Assembly: GCA_009664345.1 (NCBI GenBank)
Contig: CP043547.1
Location: 2,570,709 to 2,634,708 of the forward strand
Source: Planctomycetales bacterium 10988
Lineage (GTDB): Bacteria; Planctomycetota; Planctomycetia; Pirellulales; Pb10988
Direction of reading: 5' to 3'
DNA: 64,000 bases
Shown: one piece after another, positions 22,314-30,671 of the stretch
Numbering within the stretch: the stretch's first letter is position 1
How the letters are laid out: the number at the start of each line of letters is the position of its first letter
The notes under the pieces: generated by a model
The model's database searches: none
Told to the model about the DNA's origin: nothing
The model's input: the letters and a program-made list of their open reading frames with translations, nothing else
Program-made: the position numbers and the translations under genes

Positions 22314-24805
22314 GTCAAAAAGTACTTTTCTTATTGCTCCTTTCCTTCTTCACGATCTGCTTTCCGGTCTTCTCGGACGAAGCCAACGATCGTGCTGGAA
22401 TCGCGTTCTTTGAAAAGAAGATTCGCCCCGTACTCGTGAACCATTGCTATCAATGCCACTCGGTCGATGCAGGGGCAGCCGAGGGCGGTTTGCGACTGGA
22501 CGACCGGACTGCTATACGGTCCGGTGGAACACAAGGCCCCGGCGTTGTGCCCGGTCGTCCAGAAGCAAGCCTTCTTTATCTGGCCCTCTCCCATGCCGAT
22601 AGCAATCTCGAAATGCCCCCCGGAGAGCCTCGACTTTCAAAGACCATTCTTCATGACTTTCGCCGTTGGATTGAAATGGGGGCTCCCGATCCGCGCGAAA
22701 GTAATCTTGAAACGAAAAGCGAACGTTGGCCCACGCTTGAAGAGGCGAAATCCTTCTGGGCTTTCCAAGCTCCGCAAGCGACTGCCCTCCCTGAGATTCA
22801 GAACGCCACGTGGCCGCGCGATGAACTCGATCACTTCATCCATGCCCGGTTCGCAGAGCATCAACTCGAACCGTCTCCGGATGCGGAACCAAGAGGATTG
22901 CTGCGACGTCTCAGTTTCGATCTCATCGGACTGCCGCCATCGCCGCAAGAGCTGAATCGGTTTCTGAAGGCTTGTGAAAAGTCCGGTCTCGATACCGCGT
23001 TGGAAGCCGAGGTGGATCGACTCTTGGCATCCCCACGCTTCGGAGAACGCTGGGGCCGGCATTGGCTCGACGTGGCTCGTTTTGGGGAATCGAGCGGCAA
23101 TGAAGCAAACATCCCCTTCCCTTATGCTTGGCGTTACCGAGATTATGTCATCGATGCGGTCAATGAAGACCTTCCCATCGATCGCTTTCTCACGGAACAA
23201 ATCGCTGGCGACCTCCTTCCGTCATCTTCCAACCGCGAACGTGCGAGACTACTCGTTGCCACAGGTTTTTTGGCTGTTGGGACGAAGAACTTGGCCGAAG
23301 CCAACGATCTACAGTTTCAGGCCGATCTTGTAGACGAACAGATTGATACCCTTAGCCGTGCGGTGATGGGGAGTTCCCTGGCTTGTGCCCGGTGCCATGA
23401 TCACAAATTCGACCCGTTCACGATGCAGGACTATTACGCCCTCGCTGGGATTTTTCATAGTACGAAAACTTACTTTGGCACGTTTGTTTCTCCGGCAAGC
23501 CAACAAGGCGGAGACCTCTTGCAACTCCCCCGTGTTGAAGGTGACGTTGTTCTGCACTCGTCGGTCTCTTCCAAACGGGCTCAAGAGATGAGGGAACAGC
23601 TCGCCGCGCTGAGAGAAGAGATGGCGGAGATTCAGGATTCCCAAAAAGCGCTATTTGCAGGAAAGGAGCCGGAGAAGACTTTTACTCTGCGAGAAGTTCT
23701 GGCAAATATTTGGAGAACCGGTCCTCTCGAAGGAAAGCTGCAAACAATCGACAATGAAGGTCAGGCAATTCCCGTCGCGATGGGAACCATGGATCAAGAG
23801 TCGATCGTCAATGCTCCATTGCTCCGTCGAGGGCAGATCAACCATCCCGGCGAGCGTGTGCCGCGTGCGTTTCCGCAGGTACTTCGAACGGCTGGATCTC
23901 CTCCGCTCCCCAAAGAACAAAGTGGCCGTTTGGAGTTGGCACAATGGTTAACTAACCCCGAACACCCCTTGACTGGTCGAGTCTTTGTGAATCGGGTTTG
24001 GCACCATCTATTCGGAGCGGGGCTGGTCAGTACGGTTGATAACTTTGGTACTTCAGGAGAACTGCCGAGCCATCCAAGGCTGCTCGATACTCTGACCGTT
24101 CAATTTCAGCAAGATGGCTGGTCGCTCAAACGCCTGATTCGTCGGCTGGTCCTCTCGCGGACGTATCGACAGGCTTCTACCTTTCGTCAAGCTGCCTTCT
24201 TGGTCGATCCCGAAAACCGCTTTTTATGGCGAATGCCGAAACAACGCCTAGAGGCAGAAGCCATTCGCGATGCGATGCTCTTCGTTTCTGGCGAGCTGGA
24301 GACCTCGCGGCCCACCGGCTCACTCGTCGGCACTCGAATCCTTGATAAACCGATCTCCTTAATTGGGCTCGATGCAAAATTGCCTGACGACCTTGACGGG
24401 GCATTGACCCGTTCCGTCTACTTGCCGGTCATTCGTGATAGGCTGCCCGATGTGCTGGACCTCTTCGATTTTGCCGAACCAAGCCTTGTCACCGGCCATC
24501 GCGATACAACGAATGTTCCTTTGCAGGCCCTCTATCTCTTGAATAGTTCCTTCGTCCAAGACCGCGCGAAGGGACTTGCAACCAGACTTGCAAAAGAAGC
24601 ACCCGACTCCGAAGCTCAAGTTCTTCTGGCTTTCGAGCTTTGTTTTAGCCGCCTTCCTACCGATGATGAGCTTGACCGTTCGCTCTCATTTTTAGAAGCA
24701 GTTCCGACAGAGGAGTCAACAGCCCCAACCAGCGACGCCACGGATCAATTAACCAGTTTTGCCCAGGCGCTTCTTTCGACTGCGGAATTCCGCAACCTCG
24801 ATTGA
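22310..24805 (+). CDS. Exported planctomycete heme protein with PSCyt1, DUF1549 and DUF1553 domains
   Basis: The 831-residue product has a signal peptide (1-22). The PSCyt1 heme domain carries C46-YQ-C49-H50. A DUF1549 domain (about 160-360) includes LLRRLSFDLIGLPPSPQEL and the FGERWGRHWLDVARFGES motif. A DUF1553 domain follows (about 530-800) with NRVWHHLFGAGLVSTVDNFG. The linker between the last two is shorter than in many relatives. These proteins are almost always encoded directly before a DUF1501 gene, as here. Their biochemistry is unknown; an extracytoplasmic redox role is inferred from the heme site. The start codon region contains a dispersed-motif copy. Confidence 0.93.
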   Translation: MSQKVLFLLLLSFFTICFPVFSDEANDRAGIAFFEKKIRPVLVNHCYQCHSVDAGAAEGGLRLDDRTAIRSGGTQGPGVVPGRPEASLLYLALSHADSNLEMPPGEPRLSKTILHDFRRWIEMGAPDPRESNLETKSERWPTLEEAKSFWAFQAPQATALPEIQNATWPRDELDHFIHARFAEHQLEPSPDAEPRGLLRRLSFDLIGLPPSPQELNRFLKACEKSGLDTALEAEVDRLLASPRFGERWGRHWLDVARFGESSGNEANIPFPYAWRYRDYVIDAVNEDLPIDRFLTEQIAGDLLPSSSNRERARLLVATGFLAVGTKNLAEANDLQFQADLVDEQIDTLSRAVMGSSLACARCHDHKFDPFTMQDYYALAGIFHSTKTYFGTFVSPASQQGGDLLQLPRVEGDVVLHSSVSSKRAQEMREQLAALREEMAEIQDSQKALFAGKEPEKTFTLREVLANIWRTGPLEGKLQTIDNEGQAIPVAMGTMDQESIVNAPLLRRGQINHPGERVPRAFPQVLRTAGSPPLPKEQSGRLELAQWLTNPEHPLTGRVFVNRVWHHLFGAGLVSTVDNFGTSGELPSHPRLLDTLTVQFQQDGWSLKRLIRRLVLSRTYRQASTFRQAAFLVDPENRFLWRMPKQRLEAEAIRDAMLFVSGELETSRPTGSLVGTRILDKPISLIGLDAKLPDDLDGALTRSVYLPVIRDRLPDVLDLFDFAEPSLVTGHRDTTNVPLQALYLLNSSFVQDRAKGLATRLAKEAPDSEAQVLLAFELCFSRLPTDDELDRSLSFLEAVPTEESTAPTSDATDQLTSFAQALLSTAEFRNLD
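22316..22331. repeat. Dispersed near-palindrome copy inside a start region
   Basis: CAAAAAGTACTTTTCT begins 6 bases after the A of the ATG at 22310 and encodes the QKVLF part of the signal peptide. Confidence 0.6.
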
Positions 24806-24829
24806 TGATATTCGCCTTGGAGGAAAGAA

Positions 24830-26290
24830 ATGCATCCTGAGACAAAAAACGGTGCCTTGCCCTTTTTGCTTTCCAGGCGAGGACTATTGAAGTCGATGGC
24901 CTCTGGATTTGGCTATCTCGCCTTCGCCGGCTTGGCCCAACAGCAAGCCGCCCGAGCTGCAACCTCCGGAGGCGACTCCGCGGGCCTCTCTCCAAAAGCC
25001 ACTCACTTTCCGGCCAAAGCAAAGCGGATCATTTTTCTCTGCATGAATGGCGGCCCTTCGCATGTCGATCTCTTTGATCACAAACCTTCCTTGCAAAAGA
25101 ACACTGGTCAAAGCACAGGAGACCATATCCTCCAAGGTCGGGCGAAGCTTCTTGCCTCCCCTTTCAGCTTTTCTCAGCATGGGCAGTCCGGCCAATGGGT
25201 GTCAGAGCTGATGCCGCACTTGGCAACCATGGCCGATGATCTTTGTTTCATCAAGAGCATGTACACCGACCTGCCCAACCATGCCCAAGCGTTTTTGCAG
25301 ATGCACACCGGCAGTTTTCAATTCACGCGGCCTTCGCTCGGTGGCTGGACGCTCTATGGCCTCGGTACGGAAAATGAAAACCTTCCCGGCTTCGTGACCA
25401 TCAATCCTCCTTCGGACAATGGCGGCGTTCGCAATTATGGAAGTGCTTTTTTACCGGCCATTTATCAAGGGACGAAAATCGGAACCAATCAAATCCCCGG
25501 TTTTTATGCAGCACTATTGGGAATCGATCGCGAGCCGGGGCCTCCGCTTCGCAACATGGAAAATCCCCATCTAACGAAACGCGAGCAACGGCAGCAACTC
25601 GACTTCATCGGGGATCTTAATCGGATGAAGCTGAAACGCGATCAATATCACCCTGAAATCGAAGGGGCGATCGAATCGTTTGAGCTGGCCTTCCGAATGC
25701 AAGATGAAGTGCCGGAGTTGCTCGATCTATCCAATGAATCGAAGCAAACCTTTGAACAATACGGCATCGGCGCCGGGCAGCCAACGGATCTCTTCGGACG
25801 CCAATGTCTCCTTGCCCGACGTATGGCAGAGGCCGGGGTCCGATTTATTGAGATTACTTCCCCGCTTGAGTGGGATCATCACTTCCTCCTTCAGAAGGCC
25901 CTTGCTGAAAGTTGCCAAGCGACCGATCAACCCGTCGCGGCCTTGCTAAAAGACTTAAAATCTCGGGGAATGCTCGAAGATACGCTCGTCATTTGGGCCG
26001 GCGAATTCGGTCGAACCCCCTATGCTCAAAGCGGCACCGGTCGTGATCATAACAACAAAGGCTATACCCTGTGGATGGCCGGAGGCGGCGTTCGCGGCGG
26101 AACCAGCTACGGAGCCACCGACGAAATCGGGTATCAAGCGGTTGAAAACCCCGTGCATATTCATGATTGGCACGCGACGATCCTTCACCTCCTCGGGCTG
26201 GATCATACCAAGCTCACCTATAATTACGCAGGGCGCAACTTCCGCCTGACCGATGTGCATGGCAATGTCGTGCATGATATCATCGGCTAA
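24830..26290 (+). CDS. DUF1501 protein, Tat-exported, alkaline-phosphatase/sulfatase-like fold
   Basis: The 486-residue product has a twin-arginine signal (SRRGLLKSMASGF) and the start ATG follows GGAGGAAAGAA. DUF1501 hallmarks include RIIFLCMNGGPSHVDLFDHK (about 65-84), the H-containing segment FIKSMYTDLPNHAQAF, and near the end VIWAGEFGRTPYAQSGTGRDH. The DUF1501 family is structurally related to arylsulfatases, but the formylglycine motif is absent. It is the last gene of the ECF/anti-sigma/DUF1553/DUF1501 operon. Its substrate is unknown. Confidence 0.93.
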   Translation: MHPETKNGALPFLLSRRGLLKSMASGFGYLAFAGLAQQQAARAATSGGDSAGLSPKATHFPAKAKRIIFLCMNGGPSHVDLFDHKPSLQKNTGQSTGDHILQGRAKLLASPFSFSQHGQSGQWVSELMPHLATMADDLCFIKSMYTDLPNHAQAFLQMHTGSFQFTRPSLGGWTLYGLGTENENLPGFVTINPPSDNGGVRNYGSAFLPAIYQGTKIGTNQIPGFYAALLGIDREPGPPLRNMENPHLTKREQRQQLDFIGDLNRMKLKRDQYHPEIEGAIESFELAFRMQDEVPELLDLSNESKQTFEQYGIGAGQPTDLFGRQCLLARRMAEAGVRFIEITSPLEWDHHFLLQKALAESCQATDQPVAALLKDLKSRGMLEDTLVIWAGEFGRTPYAQSGTGRDHNNKGYTLWMAGGGVRGGTSYGATDEIGYQAVENPVHIHDWHATILHLLGLDHTKLTYNYAGRNFRLTDVHGNVVHDIIG

Positions 26291-26293
26291 AAA

Positions 26294-26309
26294 CAAAAAG
26301 CGTTTTTAG
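26294..26309. repeat. Dispersed near-palindrome copy, reverse orientation
   Basis: CAAAAAGCGTTTTTAG starts 4 bases after the DUF1501 stop codon, between convergent genes. It is one of the few copies whose asymmetric core is on the other strand. Confidence 0.55.
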
Positions 26310-26318
26310 GATTATTGA

Positions 26319-26963
26319 CTAGTCAGTAGTTCGCTTTTGTCGAGTCTTCGTTTTTTGTTGCAAATCAAGGATTTGTTCAGAGGCTTCTTCAAACCGCTCC
26401 CGGAGGCTCTTCGTTAGTAATTCAAGCCCGGAATTATTCTCGGTACTTGTATTCACTTGAATTTCGGCAGCGAATCGCGTCCAGCCATGGCACATCTGAG
26501 CCAGTTCGTCGAGAATTTCCGCTTCATCTGTCCAATCGACCTTGCGTTTGCGACCGACGCGAGAGGAAACACTCCCCGGGCCAATCATCAAACGAATCTG
26601 CCGCTTGAACTCGATCAATCCCCAACCTTCTCGAATAGCGTTTTTTGCAAGTTGACGACGATCCTTCGAAGTTCGCAGGCGACTAAGTTCCACCAGGAAG
26701 GTCGGTCCCCAGATTTTGTTCTCTTTCTCACACATCTTACATATCGCTTCGAGTTCTTTCTCGGTGATGCGATTGGCCATACTTCGATACTTACGATATT
26801 TTTCCGCAGTGGAAATCTCCCCGGAAGCGGCCGACTTCATGGCACCGTAATTCGCTTTCATGCCGAGCTGATCGAGCAAGTCACGGCCCAGCTCCCAGGC
26901 TTCTTTCATCTTTTCGTTGGCTTCTTTCACTTCCGGTGAAACGGCGGTAGCAGAACTGGCCAT
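26319..26963 (-). CDS. Cytoplasmic protein of unknown function, 214 residues
   Basis: No signal peptide or membrane helix. Mostly charged helices. The N-terminus (EVKEANEKMKEAWELGRDLL) and C-terminus (SLRERFEEASEQILDLQ) look like coiled coils. In the middle are CKMCEKE (about 75-81) and IREGWGLIEFKRQIRLMIG (about 109-127), which faintly resembles the GWS-type motif of DUF1016-like or ParB-related proteins; this is not a firm assignment. The start ATG follows AGAGGGAGAAGAAG. It is convergent with the DUF1501 gene. Its position by itself says nothing about a function. Confidence 0.75.
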   Translation of the reverse strand: MASSATAVSPEVKEANEKMKEAWELGRDLLDQLGMKANYGAMKSAASGEISTAEKYRKYRSMANRITEKELEAICKMCEKENKIWGPTFLVELSRLRTSKDRRQLAKNAIREGWGLIEFKRQIRLMIGPGSVSSRVGRKRKVDWTDEAEILDELAQMCHGWTRFAAEIQVNTSTENNSGLELLTKSLRERFEEASEQILDLQQKTKTRQKRTTD

Positions 26964-27033
26964 CTTCTTCTCCCTCTAAAAAAACTTGACTTAGAAATTG
27001 ATAAGCTCAAACGCGACTGACACGATCGAAAAC

Positions 27034-27270
27034 GAAAATCACTTTTCGAAACTTTCGCCTGAGCTATTCCAATAGTACTTTTTAGATTTAAGGAATGCCA
27101 CTTAGAATCTAAAAAGCAATTTTGATATCTATTTCTATTTTGAAGCAGAAAGAAGATTTGTCGAGTGGACAAACTTACATAGAATGTTTCCCCCATAAAG
27201 AAAAATAGCCCGGTAGTTACTCGCCGAGTAACTACCGGGCATCAGAATCAAACAAAAAACTACTTTTTAA
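27034..27270. repeat. Cluster of three dispersed near-palindrome copies
   Basis: GAAAATCACTTTTCG (27034-27048), CAATAGTACTTTTTAG (27070-27085) and CAAAAAACTACTTTTTAA (27253-27270) flank the terminator hairpin. Confidence 0.55.
27200..27240 (-). terminator. Rho-independent terminator of the two-sulfatase operon
   Basis: GCCCGGTAGTTACTCG (27208-27223) and CGAGTAACTACCGGGC (27225-27240) are perfect reverse complements separated by one base, effectively a 14-bp stem with a small loop. Read on the minus strand it is followed by TATTTTTCTTT. It lies 47 bases after the stop of the minus-strand sulfatase. Confidence 0.85.
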
Positions 27271-27286
27271 GTTTTGACCAATAACT

Positions 27287-28726
27287 CTACGGATTGAGTT
27301 CCGTGTCTGGGGCTTCCTCCAATCCGACCGAACGCCATTGCTCCTCAAGCTTCAGCCCATGGCCGGTGAAATGTTGGGGAGGTAATTCTTTTGACCAAGT
27401 TTCAGCCTTTTGCTTCAGTTGGTTAAAGCGGTCCTCTTGGCGAGTTGAAAGACTTTTCGATTCACTGACATCGCGATTCAAATTGAACAGCCGATCCGAG
27501 ACGCCATGAACATGAAAGTATTTGAATTTTCCCTGACGAATCGCCAATTGAAATCCCAACCCGGTTCGCCAGTAGAGCATTTCATGTGGCGGCTGATCGA
27601 TTTTTCCCGTCAAATACGGAATTAAATCAACACTATCGAGCTGAATGTCCTTGCGTGTGGGTTTTGCATCCGCGACTGCGACCGAAGTTGCAAAGGCATC
27701 AAACGACATCACTGGATGAGGATATTCTTGTCCCGCCGGGATGACGCCAGGCCAAGTGACGACATAGGGCACGCGGATGCCACCTTCCATGAGGGTTCCT
27801 TTCATCCCGCTGAGCGGCGTGTTGTCCGCTTCATTCGCAGGCGGAATGCCTCCGTTGTCGCTGAAAAAGAAGATCAATGTTTCCCGCTCGATCCCTTGAT
27901 CCTTCAGTGCTTGCCGGACCTTCCCGATACCATCATCCATCGCGACCACCATGGCGGCATACGTTTGACGGCGTTTGTTCTCAATCTTCGAGACTTTCGC
28001 CATCCATTTACCCGTCGCCTGCAAGGGTCCATGCGGAGCATTGTAAGCCAAGTACATAAAGAACGGTTCTTCGTGGTTTGCCTCAATAAATTCGATGGCT
28101 TCATCCGTGAGATAATCCGTGATGTAATCGCTCCGACTCTTTGGGGAAGCCTTTCGCTCGGTTCGCTCCCCTTCAGCATTTTGCTCAAGCCACTTGAGAT
28201 CGTTTGTCTTGTAGTAACTTCGCGAGCCTTCAAGAAAACCAAAGAACGATTGAAAACCCCGCTCAAGCGGATGATGCATTTTTCCCTCACCCAAGTGCCA
28301 TTTCCCTAGAGCCGTCGTATGATAACCAGCGGTAGAAAGGATGTCCGCGATTGTCTCTTCCTCGGGCGGTAAGCCTTCGGTGGTACTTCCGCGTTTTGGA
28401 TTGCCTTCAAAACCGAAACGACCCTGATAACGCCCAGTCATCAGTCCCGCCCGGGTGGGGCCACAAAAGGCATGCGATGCATAACCTGATCGACAGATCG
28501 TTCCATCGCTGGCCAACTTGTCGAGATGCGGAGTTTTATACTGGGTTAAGCCATTGAACCCCACATCGTTATAGCCCAGGTCGTCGGCAACGATGACTAG
28601 AATATTGGGTTTGGCCGGGAGTATTGTTTCCGCGAATAAGGCTCGAATCCCAAAAGCGCTATTTACAAGAAGTCCAAAGAGAAGGAAGTAAAAACCGCTT
28701 TTTGTATTGTTCACGCTAATAATCAT
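27287..28726 (-). CDS. Exported sulfatase (arylsulfatase family)
   Basis: The start is placed at the ATG preceded by AAAAAGGACTTTT, a good ribosome binding site; an ATG 24 bases earlier overlaps the upstream gene. The 479-residue product has a signal peptide (1-32). It has metal-binding D48-D49 in VIVADDLGYND, the formylglycine site C88-GPT-R92 within FCGPTRAGLMTGR, GKWHLGEG, and SDNGG. C rather than S at the modified site implies activation by a formylglycine-generating enzyme, not encoded in this window. It is second in an operon with the sulfatase at 28743-30332. The substrate is unknown, presumably a sulfated glycan. Confidence 0.94.
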   Translation of the reverse strand: MIISVNNTKSGFYFLLFGLLVNSAFGIRALFAETILPAKPNILVIVADDLGYNDVGFNGLTQYKTPHLDKLASDGTICRSGYASHAFCGPTRAGLMTGRYQGRFGFEGNPKRGSTTEGLPPEEETIADILSTAGYHTTALGKWHLGEGKMHHPLERGFQSFFGFLEGSRSYYKTNDLKWLEQNAEGERTERKASPKSRSDYITDYLTDEAIEFIEANHEEPFFMYLAYNAPHGPLQATGKWMAKVSKIENKRRQTYAAMVVAMDDGIGKVRQALKDQGIERETLIFFFSDNGGIPPANEADNTPLSGMKGTLMEGGIRVPYVVTWPGVIPAGQEYPHPVMSFDAFATSVAVADAKPTRKDIQLDSVDLIPYLTGKIDQPPHEMLYWRTGLGFQLAIRQGKFKYFHVHGVSDRLFNLNRDVSESKSLSTRQEDRFNQLKQKAETWSKELPPQHFTGHGLKLEEQWRSVGLEEAPDTELNP

Positions 28727-28741
28727 AAAAGTCCTTTTTGG
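28651..28741. repeat. Three dispersed near-palindrome copies at a gene junction
   Basis: CAAAAGCGCTATTTAC (28651-28666), TAAAAACCGCTTTTTGT (28689-28705) and TAAAAGTCCTTTTTGG (28727-28742). On the minus strand the last supplies the AAAAAGGA ribosome binding site of the downstream sulfatase. Confidence 0.55.
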
Positions 28742-28742
28742 A

Positions 28743-30332
28743 TTAACCATTAGGAGTTACAAATTCGGGTTGGCTGAGTTTGCCATCGTGATTGTCGTCA
28801 AACCGTTCAAATATCTCTTTTGCTTTCTTCTGATCTTTCGATCTACCGAGGTACTCTTCAAAGGAAAGAACCCCGTCTCCATCGACATCTTTTGTCTGGA
28901 AAATTTTGACCCGGTTAGGATTGATTTTCTTGGGTGGACCGGAAAGCCCTACGGCTGTATGCGGAGGGCTCGGTGGCAAAGTCGCCTTCCAGGCTCGAAT
29001 CTGATCGACCATCTGATTGACCAAGTCGGGCTTGCGATCCGCGAGATTGTTCTGTTGAAGGAGGTCTTTGCTCATATCATACAGTTCGATCCGCTCGCCA
29101 TGAGGGTCCATCAGCAATTGCCAATCGCCTTTTCGCATCCCGTAAACAGGCCAATTTCCTTCCTTCGTATGATTGCCTTGCCATTCCCAAAAGAGCGGCT
29201 TGGAACGTTCAAAGGATTCGCCTTGCCAGGCAGCCAGAATGTTTTCGCCATCTCCTTGATAACCTTCCGGCAAGTCAATCCCCGCTGCATTTAACAAAGT
29301 GGGGTACATATCCACTCCAGAAACAACGGTCGAATCGTCTACTCGTCCGGCTGGAATCTTTGCCGGCCAACGCACAATAAACGGCGTTCCGACCCCGCCC
29401 ATAAAAAGCGATCGCTTGCGACCTTTCCGGCCTCCGGTGGTACCGACACTATAATATAGTTTGTCGCCGAGATTGGGATGGCTATTCTCAGGGCCATTGT
29501 CACTGGAAAAGACAACGATCGTGTTCTCCGTCTTGCCCAACTCTTCAAGCAAGGCGAGAACGCGACCGATTTGCTTATCGGCTCGGGTCACGGCCGAGTA
29601 GTACGTTCGCTGTGGCTCTGGAGTATCGGGATAGGCGGCCTTGTCAGCTTCCGTTGCCGAAACAAGGTGGTGCGTTTCATGTAGCCAAAGATTGATGAAA
29701 AAAGGTTGATTCCCGGCATTTTTGATGAATCGCAAGGTATGTTCCACGGCAGCCGTACTCAGATAGGATGCCGCCTCTTCATCGTGAGGGGCTCCATCTT
29801 GATCAAAGTCTGGAAGCTTGACCCCATTGAAAACATGCTTACCAGGCCCAGTCCAGACGGCCGATTCATCATAGCCGTATTGAGTGGGAAGCGGGGCGTC
29901 TTCAATCCCACCGCCGCAAAGATGCCACTTGCCGAAATGCCCAGTGGTATAACCGGCTTGCTGAAACATTTTTGGAAGATGAGGAAGTTCTGGATCAAGC
30001 CAATCGGGCATCCCACGAGATTTATTTTTCTCTGGACCAGAGATTGCTTGATGAATACGGTGCCGGGCGGGAAAATGTCCGGTCATGATCGCCGTCCGAC
30101 TGGGTGAACAGACCGGATTGCAAACCGTGAACTGCTGGTAATCAACCCCTTCTTTGGCTAATTGATCGAGATTGGGTGTTTTAATTCCAGGATGGCCGTG
30201 ACAGCTTAAATCTCCATAGCCCCAGTCGTCTGCATAAATAAAGACAACATTCGGGCGGGCTGCCTCTGCCTGAAAACTACACACGTTACTTAACAGTAAC
30301 AATGCACTCCATAAATAGATGAGAATCTTCAC
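28743..30332 (-). CDS. Exported sulfatase with C-terminal EF-hand pair
   Basis: The 529-residue product has a signal peptide (1-24). It has D35-D36 in IYADDWGYGDLSCHG, the formylglycine site C75-SPS-R79 in CSPSRTAIMTGH, GKWHLCGGG and FSSDNGPEN. The last 55 residues form two EF-hand-like calcium loops (DVDGDGVLSFEEY and DDNHDGKLSQPEF), a common addition in planctomycete secreted enzymes, though rarer on sulfatases. It is the first gene of the operon with the downstream sulfatase; the junction is 16 bases. It probably acts on a sulfated polysaccharide outside the cytoplasm. Confidence 0.94.
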   Translation of the reverse strand: MKILIYLWSALLLLSNVCSFQAEAARPNVVFIYADDWGYGDLSCHGHPGIKTPNLDQLAKEGVDYQQFTVCNPVCSPSRTAIMTGHFPARHRIHQAISGPEKNKSRGMPDWLDPELPHLPKMFQQAGYTTGHFGKWHLCGGGIEDAPLPTQYGYDESAVWTGPGKHVFNGVKLPDFDQDGAPHDEEAASYLSTAAVEHTLRFIKNAGNQPFFINLWLHETHHLVSATEADKAAYPDTPEPQRTYYSAVTRADKQIGRVLALLEELGKTENTIVVFSSDNGPENSHPNLGDKLYYSVGTTGGRKGRKRSLFMGGVGTPFIVRWPAKIPAGRVDDSTVVSGVDMYPTLLNAAGIDLPEGYQGDGENILAAWQGESFERSKPLFWEWQGNHTKEGNWPVYGMRKGDWQLLMDPHGERIELYDMSKDLLQQNNLADRKPDLVNQMVDQIRAWKATLPPSPPHTAVGLSGPPKKINPNRVKIFQTKDVDGDGVLSFEEYLGRSKDQKKAKEIFERFDDNHDGKLSQPEFVTPNG

Positions 30333-30671
30333 CTAAGCTCCTTGATGCTAAACAACATTTCGAGACCTTATATAACGTTAAAAAGAACTTCTTCTTTGTA
30401 ACAAGGGCGAAACGTGGAAGCAACAAGGAGCAAATGTAAAGGAAAGGAGTGAAAAGGTAAGTTTTACAAACAGGAAGAACAAGTTCTATTTAAATACAAT
30501 GCAACTTTATTAACACCAATATTTAAATAAAGTCTTTCGACTATTGTATAATCTATAAAATCTGACAGTAGAATTTTTAGTGGCTCTAACAAAACCTCAA
30601 AATTTGAAACAAAGGCAGTCGCGTTTAAGTGGTTTAGACATTCTTCGATCAGTTTTGACAGAGCTTCTTAT
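30333..30671. other. AT-rich intergenic region with a short direct repeat
   Basis: The 339 bases hold the promoter side of the sulfatase operon and the 3' side of the oxidoreductase operon. TATTTAAATACAAT occurs at 30488-30501 and again at 30669-30682, with a related ATATTTAAATAAAG near 30520. No gene or hairpin terminator was seen. Confidence 0.4.

Larger units (their letters stand above)
26964..27286. other. Intergenic region rich in dispersed motif copies and holding a terminator
   Basis: The 323 bases contain dispersed-motif copies at 27034-27048, 27070-27086 and 27253-27270, plus the hairpin at 27200-27240. The part next to 26963 is probably the promoter of the unknown gene. No gene was seen. 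Confidence 0.5.
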
